64,000 bases of DNA. Source: Nostoc sp. MS1. GTDB lineage: Bacteria > Cyanobacteriota > Cyanobacteriia > Cyanobacteriales > Nostocaceae. The stretch is from positions 6,817,501 to 6,881,500 of the forward strand of contig NZ_AP023441.1 of the NCBI RefSeq assembly GCF_019976755.1, given 5' to 3'. Of this stretch, positions 35,864 through 45,349 are shown in pieces. Below the pieces are notes generated by a model, which saw only the letters and a program-made list of their open reading frames with translations, did not search any database and was not told where the DNA came from. Each line of letters begins with the position of its first letter. The first letter of the stretch is position 1. The translations under genes and the position numbers were made by a program.

Positions 35864-35894
35864 AAAATCTCCGCCCTGTGTGGGTGGAGATTTT
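35864..35894 (+). terminator. Rho-independent terminator
   Basis: A 13-bp stem, AAAATCTCC plus GCCC against GGGT plus GGAGATTTT, with a TGTGT loop, ends in TTTT. It lies 3 bp past the stop codon of the upstream gene. Confidence 0.85.
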
Positions 35895-35951
35895 GTCATT
35901 GGGAATTGGTAATGGGTAGTTGGTTATTAGTTCCTCATCTCTCACCACTGC

Positions 35952-37418
35952 TTACAACTTAATAGTCACAGTCTTAACTTCCGTGTACTGCTGCAACCCA
36001 TATTCTCCTAATTCTCGACCAATACCAGACTGCTTGAACCCACCAAAAGGTGCAGCCGCATCGAATACGTCGTAACAGTTTACCCATACAGTACCCGCGC
36101 GGACATTGTTAGCGATCGCATAAGCTTTGGTGATATCCTTTGTCCAGACTGCGGCTGCAAGGCCATACATGGTAGTGTTTGCCCGTTGTATGACCTCATC
36201 AATGTCTTTGAACTTGATAATACTCATCACCGGGCCGAAAATTTCCTCTTGGGCAATTTTCATCTCATCGCGTACATCAGCGAACACTGTGGGAGCGATA
36301 AAAAAGCCCCGTTCCCCGACGCGATTTCCCCCACATAAAATCTGTGCGCCATCTCGCATCCCCGCCTCGATATAACCCATCACCCGGTCGAATTGTTCCT
36401 TATCTACCTGCGGCCCTTGTTGGGTATTGGCATCGAAGGGATCACCAACTACACGCTTCTTAGCTTGTTCTACAGTTCTAGCGACAAACTCGTCATAACA
36501 TTTCTCCTCCACAAATAGCCGCGAACCTGCACAGCAACATTGACCTTGGTTAAAGAATATCGCATCGTGAGCGCCGGCGATCGCTTCATCAAAGTCAGCG
36601 TCAGCAAACACAATGTTGGGACTCTTACCACCCAACTCCAAAGTTACTCGCTTCAGGTTAGTTTTCGCGGCGGCTTCCATAATCAGATGTCCCACCTCAG
36701 TCGAACCAGTGAACGCCACCTTATCTACATCCATGTGATGCGATATTGCCGCCCCAGCCGTTGGCCCGTATCCTGATAAAATATTCACCACCCCAGGAGG
36801 GAAACCAGCTTCCACAATCAACTCTCCCACCCGTAAGGCAGATAGTGGAGTTTGTTCGGCTGTTTTCATCACCACAACATTACCCGTGGCTAAAGCTGGG
36901 GCTAACTTCCACGCCTGCATTAACAAAGGGAAATTCCAAGGGATAATTTGCCCAACTACACCCATCGGTTCGTGACGAGTGTAACAGAAATAAGGCCCAT
37001 TAATGGGGATGGTCTTTCCTTGTACCTTATCTGCCCAACCTGCGTAGTAACGATAGCAGGCGATGACTAAAGATAAATCACCCAAAGAATCTTGTAAAGG
37101 TTTACCGTTGTCTAGAGTTTCTAACCGCGCCAACTCATCAATATTCTGTTCAATTAAATCTGCTAACTTATAAAGCAAATCACCCCGTCTGGTAGCAGAT
37201 ATCTTCGACCATTCTCCATTGAAAGCAGCACGGGCTGCTTTTACAGCCTTATCCACATCCGCCGCATCTGCTTCCGCCACATCGCATATGACATCGCCTG
37301 TAGCTGGGTTAATCGTCTCAAATCTTCGACCGCTAACACTCTCTACCCACTCATTGTTAATTAGCAGTCTGGTTGGGCCGACTTTCACCTGTTGTTTTGG
37401 TTCCTTCGCTGTAACCAT
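35952..37418 (-). CDS. NAD(P)+-dependent aldehyde dehydrogenase (ALDH1/2-like)
   Basis: 488 residues of the ALDH superfamily. The catalytic cysteine lies in 'NQGQCCCAGSR', the general base Glu in 'VTLELGGKSPNIVF', and cofactor loop 'FTGSTEVGHLI'. 'GQIIPWNFPLLM' and 'EIFGPVMSI' are family hallmarks. Closest to class 1/2 aldehyde dehydrogenases that oxidise retinal, apocarotenals or aliphatic aldehydes; cyanobacterial SynAlh1-like enzymes act on apocarotenals. Substrate is not decided by the sequence. Monocistronic. Confidence 0.92.
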   Translation of the reverse strand: MVTAKEPKQQVKVGPTRLLINNEWVESVSGRRFETINPATGDVICDVAEADAADVDKAVKAARAAFNGEWSKISATRRGDLLYKLADLIEQNIDELARLETLDNGKPLQDSLGDLSLVIACYRYYAGWADKVQGKTIPINGPYFCYTRHEPMGVVGQIIPWNFPLLMQAWKLAPALATGNVVVMKTAEQTPLSALRVGELIVEAGFPPGVVNILSGYGPTAGAAISHHMDVDKVAFTGSTEVGHLIMEAAAKTNLKRVTLELGGKSPNIVFADADFDEAIAGAHDAIFFNQGQCCCAGSRLFVEEKCYDEFVARTVEQAKKRVVGDPFDANTQQGPQVDKEQFDRVMGYIEAGMRDGAQILCGGNRVGERGFFIAPTVFADVRDEMKIAQEEIFGPVMSIIKFKDIDEVIQRANTTMYGLAAAVWTKDITKAYAIANNVRAGTVWVNCYDVFDAAAPFGGFKQSGIGRELGEYGLQQYTEVKTVTIKL

Positions 37419-37782
37419 CAGGCCCTCCTCAAGCTATAAAAAAGTTTGTTTAAATCTATATCTTTATGTTTCCTGCTATACAGCAGTTAGCTAGATTTCT
37501 TTAGATATTTTTTGTATTTGCTTAATATTACTACGTGAAATATTACTGACAAGAGCAGGCCACTATTAATACTCATCCAAATGAAATATTATTTTATTCC
37601 TTAAGTTAGTAGCAGAAAGTTGATGTATAACTTTAGTTGTATTTCTAAAGTATGAGAAAGGTTTTTTTCTAATTAAAAATCAATTGAAAATAATACATTT
37701 ATTTATAGAATAGACGATTGAAGAAATTCTCAAGACACAATTATAAGATTTACCTATAAATTTGATAGCAAATACTAATAAT
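37419..37782. other. Intergenic region
   Basis: Very AT-rich; upstream region of the aldehyde dehydrogenase. Nothing recognised. Confidence 0.4.
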
Positions 37783-38265
37783 TTAACCGTTAAAAATAGG
37801 TGCATTGCTAATAGCAAACCAAGTGCGATCCCCCACAACACCATCAACCTTTAAATTATTACGCAATTGAAAAGATTTCACGGCTGCTTCTGTAATTAAA
37901 CCGAAATATCCATCAAGCAATCCTGTATAGTATCCAGTAAGATGTAATCTTTGTTGCAGTAATCTCACCAGTTCACTTTGGCTTCCATATTGAATTATCG
38001 GTAAATTAGTCGCCCCGCCTGCGTATAATGAAAGCCAAGTTTTATACTCTACGATCCCAGTATCTAGCAGAAAAACGCGATATTGAAATAAGATTACACC
38101 CCCAACAGTCTCCAAATCTAACACCCCATCGATAGGCCCAGAATAACAATAGTACTTGCTTAAAAGCCGTTGTAATTCTTTTACTGCTTCGCCTGTATCA
38201 CCTTGTTTGAGAGTTGGTTGCTCTTCAGGAAATTTTTGACTAATTTTCTCTGTCATAATGCTCAT
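37783..38265 (-). CDS. Double peptidoglycan-binding-domain protein
   Basis: 160 residues with two PG_binding_1 units: about 18-75 ('LKQGDTGEAVKELQRLLSK' then 'GPIDGVLDLETVGGVILFQ') and about 88-155 ('YGSQSELVRLLQQRLHLTGYYTG' then 'DGYFGLITEAAVKSFQ'). Such repeats bind the cell wall and usually accompany hydrolases, but no catalytic domain or signal peptide is visible here. It may be secreted by another route or be a wall-sensing module. Confidence 0.8.
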   Translation of the reverse strand: MSIMTEKISQKFPEEQPTLKQGDTGEAVKELQRLLSKYYCYSGPIDGVLDLETVGGVILFQYRVFLLDTGIVEYKTWLSLYAGGATNLPIIQYGSQSELVRLLQQRLHLTGYYTGLLDGYFGLITEAAVKSFQLRNNLKVDGVVGDRTWFAISNAPIFNG

Positions 38266-38725
38266 GTCGGATACTCCAAAATCGTTGTGCTTGAGACAAC
38301 AAGAATAAAATAGGAAGCTATATCAAAAATTCACTCACTATCATTGATTTTGAACCATCCAACTGGTTAGCCCAATAGCAGGAAGACAAAATATAATAAT
38401 GGGTCGGCATCATTTTTAACTGTTATTGTTTTAACAGGTAAAGAGCGGAAAGAAAAGATAAAAGCTTAAAAAAAAACCAGTCTAATTTACTTGACACATG
38501 ATCTGAAGAATAATGCTAATAAGCGCTGATACAGAAAATAGCAAGCCAAATTTATCCCTTGATACAGCACTTCCCGCTATTATGAAATACAATTTTTCTC
38601 TTTAACCCTCTCCAGCAATAGTTTTCAGGTTTGAGGATGTACCTCATAGCTGCAGGAAGTGCTGTAAAATAGGAAGATTTTCCTGTAATCAAATCCTGGT
38701 TTCAAATGTGTGGCAGAGCAAATTC
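38266..38725. other. Intergenic region containing a MITE-like element
   Basis: No gene. The part from 38563 to 38666 is bounded by a 12-bp inverted repeat and is listed separately. Confidence 0.4.
38563..38666. repeat. MITE-like element with 12-bp terminal inverted repeats
   Basis: TACAGCACTTCC at 38563-38574 faces GGAAGTGCTGTA at 38655-38666, a perfect 12-bp inverted pair around 80 bp of noncoding DNA. Size and structure are those of miniature inverted-repeat elements; other copies cannot be checked here. Confidence 0.5.
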
Positions 38726-39493
38726 CTATACCAAAATACTCAGTACACACATAAATAGAGCTTCAGTCCATTCCACAACTGCACCGTAGGTATCGCCAGT
38801 GTGTCCGCCTAATTTGTGGTTAAACCAAGCACCGATTAAAGTAGCGATCGCACTCCCAGCAATCACCATCACCATCGGCACGAAGAAATTGTGACCATTG
38901 CCAAACCAGAGTAAACCACTGACTGCAAACATCAGCAATAATCCTGGTAATAAATCTTGATAGTTGCGAATAGCTTGTTTATGAAAAGCGCCTTTACCAG
39001 TGGGTTTGAGGTAAGGATAGCAGGCGATCGCCACTTGTTGTCCCCAACGTCCCCAACCACAAGCCGCCATCAAAACTAGCCAGCGAAAAGACCCTATATC
39101 AGTTAAAGCTGAAGTCTTGAGTAACAGGATGGCGATCGCACTCATCGCCCCAAACGCACCTGTAGCGCTATCTGCCATTACCTCTAACCGCCGTTCCGGG
39201 TTTCCCACCGCCAAACCATCAGCCGTATCCATTGCTCCATCCAAATGTAACCCGCCCGTAATAAAAATCCACAGCCCCACTACCAAAGCGCTACGAGTTA
39301 ATACAGGCATTGCTACATAACTTAAACCAGTATCAACCAATCCTAAAACCCCCCCAATCAATAACCCCACCACAGGCGCAAAACGCGCCACCCCTTGAAA
39401 ATCCAAACCATTTGTATAAGGTAAAGGAATACTCGTATAGAATAAAACACTCGCCCACAAACCCAACAAAAACCTCATCATCAGCCGCTTCAC
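38726..39493 (-). CDS. cobS: Adenosylcobinamide-GDP ribazoletransferase
   Basis: 255 residues, about six hydrophobic segments. The enzyme joins adenosylcobinamide-GDP and alpha-ribazole in the last part of cobalamin synthesis, at the membrane. The diagnostic Asp-rich motif is 'GGLHLDGAMDTADGLA' near 78-93. 'HTGDTYGAVVEWTEALF' near the end is also typical. It is divergent from the nucleoside transporter and stands apart from other cob genes in this window. Confidence 0.93.
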   Translation of the reverse strand: MKRLMMRFLLGLWASVLFYTSIPLPYTNGLDFQGVARFAPVVGLLIGGVLGLVDTGLSYVAMPVLTRSALVVGLWIFITGGLHLDGAMDTADGLAVGNPERRLEVMADSATGAFGAMSAIAILLLKTSALTDIGSFRWLVLMAACGWGRWGQQVAIACYPYLKPTGKGAFHKQAIRNYQDLLPGLLLMFAVSGLLWFGNGHNFFVPMVMVIAGSAIATLIGAWFNHKLGGHTGDTYGAVVEWTEALFMCVLSILV

Positions 39494-39594
39494 TCCTCAT
39501 AAAGACCTCTCCGCGTTAAAAACTCCCGCAAACCTCACAAATCAATAAAATCTCATGTACACTTTTTGACCAAACCACAAAAAACAAAAACCAC

Positions 39595-40803
39595 ATGGAA
39601 CGCGCCATTTCTGCTTTAGGAATTTTAATATTCATTGGTATCTCCTACGCCCTCTCAGTTCGGCGTGATGCAGTACGCTGGCGCACAGTAGCTTGGGGAT
39701 TAGGTTTAGAATTTGTCTTTGCTTTGATAATTCTCAAAACACCTTGGGGATTAAACGTTTTTAAATCTTTGGGGGATATAGTCAGCAATTTTCTTTCATT
39801 CTCAGATGTAGGTGCAAAATTTGTCTTTGGTGATAACTATAAGGATCATCTATTCGCCTTTCAGGTACTCCCAACCATCATCTTCTTTTCTGCCTTCATT
39901 AGTGTGACGTACCATTATGGCATCTTGCAAAAAGTGGTAAACGGGCTGGCTTGGGTGATGATGAAGACAATGAGAACCTCTGGTTCCGAGTCTCTATCCT
40001 GTGCTGGCAACATTTTTTTAGGGCCGACAGAATCAGCACTCATGGTAAAACCTTATGTCGCCAACATGACCTTATCAGAAATTCACGCCGTGATGACTGG
40101 AGGCTTTGCAACCATAGCTGGTGGTGTATTGGGCGCTTATCTTTCCTTTGGCATTCCCCCAGAACATCTAATTGCTGCCTTTTTTATGACCGCTCCCACT
40201 TCATTAGTAGTATCAAAATTACTTTATCCAGAAACGGAAATATCGGCAACGGCTGGCAAAGTTCAGATGGATGTGGAGACGAGTTATATAAATGTGATTG
40301 ATGCTGCTACTAGTGGAGCAATTGACGGTGTGAAGTTAGCAGTCAATGTTGGGGTAATGATTATCGCTTTTTTAGGATTACTCGCCGTGGTCAATGCCCT
40401 ATTAGGATGGCTAGGTTCCTTTGTTGGATTGGCACAATTATCTTTAGAATGGATGTTGTCTTTTATTATGGCTCCCATTGCCTTTTTTATGGGTGTACCT
40501 TGGGCAGATTGCGCTCAAGTAGGAGCGCTACTAGGTAAAAAAACTATTTTGAATGAGTTTCTAGCTTATGTAGATTTAGGCAATTTAATTAAAAGTGGGA
40601 AAATTTCTCCTAGAGGCGTAATTATTGCCACTTATGCCTTGTGTAACTTTGCAAATATTGGTTCAATTGGTATTACTATTGGTGGCATGACTGGGATGGC
40701 TCCCCAACGTCAACAGGACTTTGCACGTATGGGTGTAAGAAGTATGATTGGCGGATTACTAGCTAGTTTTATTACTGCCTGTATTGCTGGGATACTAATT
40801 TAG
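39595..40803 (+). CDS. Concentrative nucleoside transporter (NupC/CNT family)
   Basis: 402 residues with about eight to ten hydrophobic segments. CNT features are 'GNIFLGPTESALMVKPYV' (nucleoside-binding HP1/TM4), 'GFATIAGGVLGAYLSFG', 'VNVGVMIIAFLGLLAVVN', 'FNEFLAY'-like 'LNEFLAYVDLG' and 'TYALCNFANIGSIGI'. It imports nucleosides with Na+ or H+. Length equals bacterial NupC. Monocistronic, possibly sharing promoter DNA with cobS, 101 bp away. Confidence 0.92.
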   Translation: MERAISALGILIFIGISYALSVRRDAVRWRTVAWGLGLEFVFALIILKTPWGLNVFKSLGDIVSNFLSFSDVGAKFVFGDNYKDHLFAFQVLPTIIFFSAFISVTYHYGILQKVVNGLAWVMMKTMRTSGSESLSCAGNIFLGPTESALMVKPYVANMTLSEIHAVMTGGFATIAGGVLGAYLSFGIPPEHLIAAFFMTAPTSLVVSKLLYPETEISATAGKVQMDVETSYINVIDAATSGAIDGVKLAVNVGVMIIAFLGLLAVVNALLGWLGSFVGLAQLSLEWMLSFIMAPIAFFMGVPWADCAQVGALLGKKTILNEFLAYVDLGNLIKSGKISPRGVIIATYALCNFANIGSIGITIGGMTGMAPQRQQDFARMGVRSMIGGLLASFITACIAGILI

Positions 40804-41262
40804 TTATTTTTTGACATAGCCAAGTTGCCAATTTTGCGGTTGCAACAACTGATTTATTTTGCCTTGAACAATTAAGTTGAGAGCGATACGAGTATTCAAA
40901 TAACCCTGCATTAAATAGTATCCTTGCTTGCGAGGAATGCCAGCAAGGAAATTTTGCTTTACAGGTACAAGTCCCCCACAATGAATAGGTTCTCCAGGGA
41001 TTTTTAGTCTAAATAAATATTCATGTTGATAACCATTGGGAATCTGAAATACAGCATATGTATGATGCTGACCATGCCAGGGCTGAATAACTATCTTTTC
41101 AGGATATGTATAGTATTTAGCATTCTTTGTTTGAAAAAATCCATAGGGCATATTGCAGCTCATAACAGGCGATCGCTCTAACTTATCGGAGATAAAAGAT
41201 ACGCCCATTACCCCAATTAAACTCAGGGCAAAGAATATGTATAATAAAGACTTTCTTAGCAC
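40804..41262 (-). CDS. Hypothetical membrane-anchored or secreted protein
   Basis: 152 residues with an N-terminal hydrophobic segment (about 7-27, 'LLYIFFALSLIGVMGVSFI') that could be a signal anchor, followed by a domain with two Cys (Cys36, and Cys in 'PIHCGGLVPV'). No family recognised. The stop codon directly abuts the end of nupC in convergent orientation (stop at 40804). Confidence 0.65.
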   Translation of the reverse strand: MLRKSLLYIFFALSLIGVMGVSFISDKLERSPVMSCNMPYGFFQTKNAKYYTYPEKIVIQPWHGQHHTYAVFQIPNGYQHEYLFRLKIPGEPIHCGGLVPVKQNFLAGIPRKQGYYLMQGYLNTRIALNLIVQGKINQLLQPQNWQLGYVKK

Positions 41263-41538
41263 TTATTATATCCCTACATTACTTCTGTTTGCTATTTTAG
41301 CTATTAATAAAAAAAGTAATCGAGCATAGATTTACTCAAAATTCTAGGATTTTATGCTACTGATTAGATTTACAAACCTCATAATCCCCACATACCATAC
41401 TTCACTAAATAATCAGGACAAATTTACTACAGGCTGCTGTAAAATACTTGATAAATTAATATCTGAATAGTGCAAGCATGAAAAAAGATAGGGCAAACAA
41501 GTAAGAGCAATGAGCTACGCACAGATAAACGGCAATAA

Positions 41539-41663
41539 ATTACAATTCCAGCCTTACGTAAACTAGTAACCTTTGAAGATTTTGCAGCGTGGCGACCCGA
41601 AGGTGGAAGATATGAGTTAAATAATGGCGTAATTGTTAAAATACGAGATCGCCATTTTTACTA
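41539..41663 (+). pseudogene. N-terminal remnant of a Uma2-family gene
   Basis: About 40 codons of Uma2 N-terminus ('RKLVTFEDFAAWRPEGGRYE', then 'LNNGVIVKIRD') end at a stop, with no further similarity. The rest of the gene is missing. The remaining 41263-41538 and 41664-41760 show no gene, apart from a HIP1 site near 41695. Confidence 0.65.
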
Positions 41664-41760
41664 AATATGAAAATTTACCCGCTATTCAAGTAGCGATCGC
41701 TTTCAGCTTGCTAGATTAACATGGGATATCTACAATCAAGCAAGCTAGCAGCAAATAACA

Positions 41761-43767
41761 ATGGTATCTACTACTACACGCTTCTCGGATACTCAAAACC
41801 ATTGGGCGAGTTTATTCATTGAAGCCTTATCTAAACGGCGAATTTTGAATGGGTATGCTGATGGGACTTTTCGCCCTAATAACCCAGTTAACCGTGCTGA
41901 GTTCGCCGCCATAATTGCCGCCGTCTTTAATCTATCAGTCAAACGTCCGTATATCAACTTTACGGATATTCCTGCCAACTTTTGGGCGGCTAGTGCAATT
42001 AAAAAAGCTTATGAAACCGGATTTTTAAGTGGTTTCCCTGATAAGACCTTCCGTCCAGGTAATCAAATTTCCAGGGGTGATGTTTTAGTATCTCTGGTGA
42101 ACGGCTTGGAAATTGCCAGCAAAATTAAACCAGATTTACTAGACAAATTGCCGCAAATATACCAAGATGCAGATACTATTCCAGGCTATGGCAGAAATCA
42201 AATTGCGATCGCCACTAGTGCAGGTTTAGTTGCTAGCTTTCCCAATACCAAATTACTCAACTTTGGCAATGCTACTACCCGTGGTGATGTAGCCGCAATT
42301 ATCTATCAAGCTCTAGTCTATCTCGGTCAAGCAGAAAAGATTCCCTCTGCTTATTTAGTTGTACCGCCAACATCTACATCCACAGTCAGAGTCAGCCATA
42401 CCAGAGAGTTTCGCGGCGCTTGGATAACCACAGTGTGGAATAGTGACTGGCCTTCCAAAGCTGGACTTTCAACAACTCAGCAGCAAGAGGAGTTAGTAGC
42501 AATTCTTACTCGGTTGCAACAGTTAAATTTCAACGCCGTAATTTTGCAAGTGCGTCCAGAAGGGGATGCTTTGTATGCTTCTGAGTTGGAACCTTGGAGT
42601 GCTTGGTTGACTGGTACACAAGGTAAAGCCCCAGAACCATTTTATGATCCTTTACAGTTTGCGATCGCTGAAGCCCACAAACGCAACCTAGAAGTTCATG
42701 CTTGGTTCAACCCCTACCGCGCCAAAACTACAATCAAAAGTGGGACTAACGTCCGTCCTCATATAGCCGTAACCAATCCAGAAGTAGTTTATCAATGGGG
42801 GAATCAACTGTGGATGGACCCTGGAATAAAAATTGTCCAAGATAGGGCTTATAACGTCATCATCGATGTTGTGCGCCGTTACGATATAGATGCAGTCCAC
42901 CTTGATGACTATTTCTATCCCTACCCCATCCAAGGACAGTCTTTCCCCGATGATAAAACTTACGCCGCCTATAAAGCAGCCGGGGGACAACTTAGCTTAA
43001 GCGACTGGCGACGGCAAAATGTGGATCAAATGGTGCTGCGTCTGTCCCAAGGCATTAAAGCTACCAAACCTGATGTAAAATTTGGTATTAGTCCCTTTGG
43101 CATATATCGCCCTGGACAACCAGCAGGAATCACAGGCTTAGATGCTTATAGTGTATTGTATGCCGACTCCAAGAAATGGTTAGAACAAGGTTGGGTAGAT
43201 TATTTAGCACCTCAACTATATTGGCGTACCGACCAAACCAAGCAGAGTTATCCTGTACTGTTGAAATGGTGGACAGACGTTAATTCTGGACGACGACACA
43301 TTTACGCAGGTAACAATATCGAACAACTTGATGGTAAAGCTTGGAAAAGTGAAGAGATAGAAAAGCAAGTCAAGATTAGCCGCAACCAAGCACCAGACTT
43401 ATCACTAGGTAATATCTTCTTTAGTGTCGGTTCCATCATTGAAAACCGCCAAGATATCTCCGACACCTTCCAAAACTCCCTATATTCCAAACTTGCCTTA
43501 GTACCCACAATGTCTTGGCGGGATACAACACCACCACCACCGCCAAAAGAATTGCAAGTCAACAACCGCAAACTCAGTTGGCAACCAGGAGATAACCAAC
43601 CTGTGCGTTCCTGGACACTTTACCGCCAAAGTGATTCCAACTGGACAATACAGCGAGTGTTGTCAGCAGGTACAACATTCGCCACAGTCCAACCAGGAAC
43701 CTATGCTGTATGTGCAGTAGATAGGTTAGGAAATGAGAGTCAAGGTGTAGTTATTAGTGTTAGTTGA
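41761..43767 (+). CDS. SLH-anchored glycosyl-hydrolase-like 10 (DUF187) protein
   Basis: 668 residues. Three S-layer homology units occupy about 8-170 ('RFSDTQNHWASLFIEALSKR', 'GYADGTFRPNNPVNRAEFAA' and so on), then the GHL10 TIM-barrel from about 215 ('FRGAWITTVWNSDWPSK', 'NFNAVILQVRPEGDALY', 'VHAWFNPYR', 'VHLDDYFYPYP'), and a C-terminal Fn3-like piece. Such enzymes act on cell-wall or other glycans; DigH-type members are peptidoglycan glycosidases. SLH domains would hold it to the wall. No signal peptide is apparent at the only possible start, which is odd. Confidence 0.88.
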   Translation: MVSTTTRFSDTQNHWASLFIEALSKRRILNGYADGTFRPNNPVNRAEFAAIIAAVFNLSVKRPYINFTDIPANFWAASAIKKAYETGFLSGFPDKTFRPGNQISRGDVLVSLVNGLEIASKIKPDLLDKLPQIYQDADTIPGYGRNQIAIATSAGLVASFPNTKLLNFGNATTRGDVAAIIYQALVYLGQAEKIPSAYLVVPPTSTSTVRVSHTREFRGAWITTVWNSDWPSKAGLSTTQQQEELVAILTRLQQLNFNAVILQVRPEGDALYASELEPWSAWLTGTQGKAPEPFYDPLQFAIAEAHKRNLEVHAWFNPYRAKTTIKSGTNVRPHIAVTNPEVVYQWGNQLWMDPGIKIVQDRAYNVIIDVVRRYDIDAVHLDDYFYPYPIQGQSFPDDKTYAAYKAAGGQLSLSDWRRQNVDQMVLRLSQGIKATKPDVKFGISPFGIYRPGQPAGITGLDAYSVLYADSKKWLEQGWVDYLAPQLYWRTDQTKQSYPVLLKWWTDVNSGRRHIYAGNNIEQLDGKAWKSEEIEKQVKISRNQAPDLSLGNIFFSVGSIIENRQDISDTFQNSLYSKLALVPTMSWRDTTPPPPPKELQVNNRKLSWQPGDNQPVRSWTLYRQSDSNWTIQRVLSAGTTFATVQPGTYAVCAVDRLGNESQGVVISVS

Positions 43768-43791
43768 CAGTTGACAGTTGACAGTTGACAC
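43765..43791. repeat. TTGACAG 7-base tandem repeat
   Basis: Four copies of TTGACAG directly after the GHL10 stop. The same unit recurs at 59813-59834. Confidence 0.85.
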
Positions 43792-43798
43792 TTAAATT

Positions 43799-43879
43799 AA
43801 GTAAGTCGGTGGGAAAAAACAAAACTAAGTTAAGAAAGGTAAACAAAGCTATAACCCTCTTCCCTTCTGCCTCCTGCCC
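43799..43879. repeat. Dispersed repeat, copy 2 (inverted relative to 4501-4590)
   Basis: Near-identical inverted match to 4501-4590 with a few mismatches. It is followed by a long AT-rich palindrome (43884-43916 against 43923-43949, GATTTTGG/AATCTAAAATC type). Confidence 0.85.
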
Positions 43880-43969
43880 TTTCGATTTTGGATTTAGGAT
43901 TTTAAATTTTAGATTGATACACCAATCTAAAATCCAAAATCTAAAATCTAAAATTCTCCTGCCTCCTAA

Positions 43970-44236
43970 TTAATTACAAAAATCATCTACTCTAATATCT
44001 CGCCAAATATCCGAAACCTGCCAGCCGGAGTTACCCACAGAATGAATTACAGGATTATCTAGGACAGGAATATAGTTAGGTTCTCTAATATCTATATATA
44101 GTTCTTTTGGTTCTTCAATAATGGGTTCTAAAGTATCCAAAGGTTCAAGTGGCAGGTTTTGGTCTTCTGTTTCCTCCATCATTTTGATCTTTTTCAGAAC
44201 TAATTTTTCCGATTTTTTTATTAATCGTATATCCAT
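43970..44236 (-). CDS. Small acidic hypothetical protein
   Basis: 88 residues (or 70 if started at the inner ATG pair). The N-terminus is Lys-rich and the rest is Glu/Pro/Asp-rich ('LEPLDTLEPIIEEPKELYID'). No family, signal peptide or membrane segment is recognised. It lacks a clear Shine-Dalgarno, and the AT-rich palindrome lies just after its stop. May be real but is weakly supported. Confidence 0.4.
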   Translation of the reverse strand: MDIRLIKKSEKLVLKKIKMMEETEDQNLPLEPLDTLEPIIEEPKELYIDIREPNYIPVLDNPVIHSVGNSGWQVSDIWRDIRVDDFCN

Positions 44237-44673
44237 TGATTTTTATGCCTTATACAGTGACAGAAAAAAAGTTAATCTCAAGATTGATTTTTAGACACAC
44301 TAGTACAGTTCTTCATGGCTCTGGGGAAAGATCCGTAATGAAATATATGTAGTGTCTAATGTTGTAAAAAATACTCAGGAAAAACTAGAATACACTAAAT
44401 TCAGGTAAAATAAAACTAAGATGCTGAAAAATTTATAGAAGTTAAGAGAAGTCAATTATTAAAGAATAGCGAATTACTCAAGATTCACCACTAGTTTTCC
44501 CTAGCTTCTCATTTTTTATAAAAATCTTTATAAAAGCAAAATAAATTTCCCTAAAAAATAATACCTGAAGCATCAATATAATTCATCTTACTTAACTAGC
44601 TCGAAATAGTTCTATAGCTATTGACAGATAGATTAAAACATATAGTTATCATAAGACACTGTTTTCTGTCATA
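44237..44673. other. Intergenic region
   Basis: AT-rich, no gene or strong hairpin recognised. Confidence 0.4.
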
Positions 44674-45348
44674 TTACCCATTGCTAGATTTAATTAATTG
44701 TTTTTGTAAGGCGACAACTACAGCTTGGTGGCGATCGCTCACCTCTAACTTATGTAAAATGGTGTGAACATGAACCCTAACTGTACCTGGACTGATGTAT
44801 AGTGCCAGAGCAATTTCTTGATTTGTCTTCCCCTCAGCTAACAAAGACAAAATTTCCAATTCACGCCCAGTTAAAAGGTTAGGAGATTTGGTGATGTTAG
44901 TTGCTGTTAGGGACTGACTCCCTTCAATAGAAGAACGAATCTCTTTAGTTGCAGTCTCATCCCACCAAGAAGCACCAGCCGCCACAGAACGCAGTGCTAA
45001 TACTAATTTTTCCGCCGCAATTCCTTTAAGACAATACCCTTGAGCGCCTACTTCAATTAACTTAGAAATTAGGGGTTTTTGAGAATGAGAAGTCAAAACC
45101 AAAATGGGTAATTGGGGGTTTTGCTGCTTAATTTCTCTACAAGCTTCAACACCGCCAAGTCCTGGTAAACCCACATCTAATAACACTACATCTACAGGGT
45201 GTTGCTTAATCAAATCAAGGGCTGTTTCTCCATCTTCCGCCTCAGCAATAATTTCTAAACCCGTCTCTTGTTGTAACCGCACACGTAAGCCTAAGCGAAA
45301 GAGTTCGTCATCTTCAACCAACAGAATTTTCACAGGATGAGAAGGCAT
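44674..45348 (-). CDS. NarL/FixJ-type response regulator
   Basis: 224 residues. The receiver domain (about 6-125) keeps the acidic pocket ('LLVEDDELF'), phospho-acceptor Asp in 'VDVVLLDVGLPGLGG', Thr in 'LVLTSH' and Lys in 'YCLKG'. The LuxR-type helix-turn-helix (about 160-220) reads 'LTGRELEILSLLAEGKTNQE' and 'GTVRVHVHTILHKLEVSDRH'. The histidine kinase gene ends one base before this start, so the two are surely co-translated. The pair is divergent from the kdp operon, and a role in its control is possible but unproven. Confidence 0.92.
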   Translation of the reverse strand: MPSHPVKILLVEDDELFRLGLRVRLQQETGLEIIAEAEDGETALDLIKQHPVDVVLLDVGLPGLGGVEACREIKQQNPQLPILVLTSHSQKPLISKLIEVGAQGYCLKGIAAEKLVLALRSVAAGASWWDETATKEIRSSIEGSQSLTATNITKSPNLLTGRELEILSLLAEGKTNQEIALALYISPGTVRVHVHTILHKLEVSDRHQAVVVALQKQLIKSSNG

Positions 45349-45349
45349 T

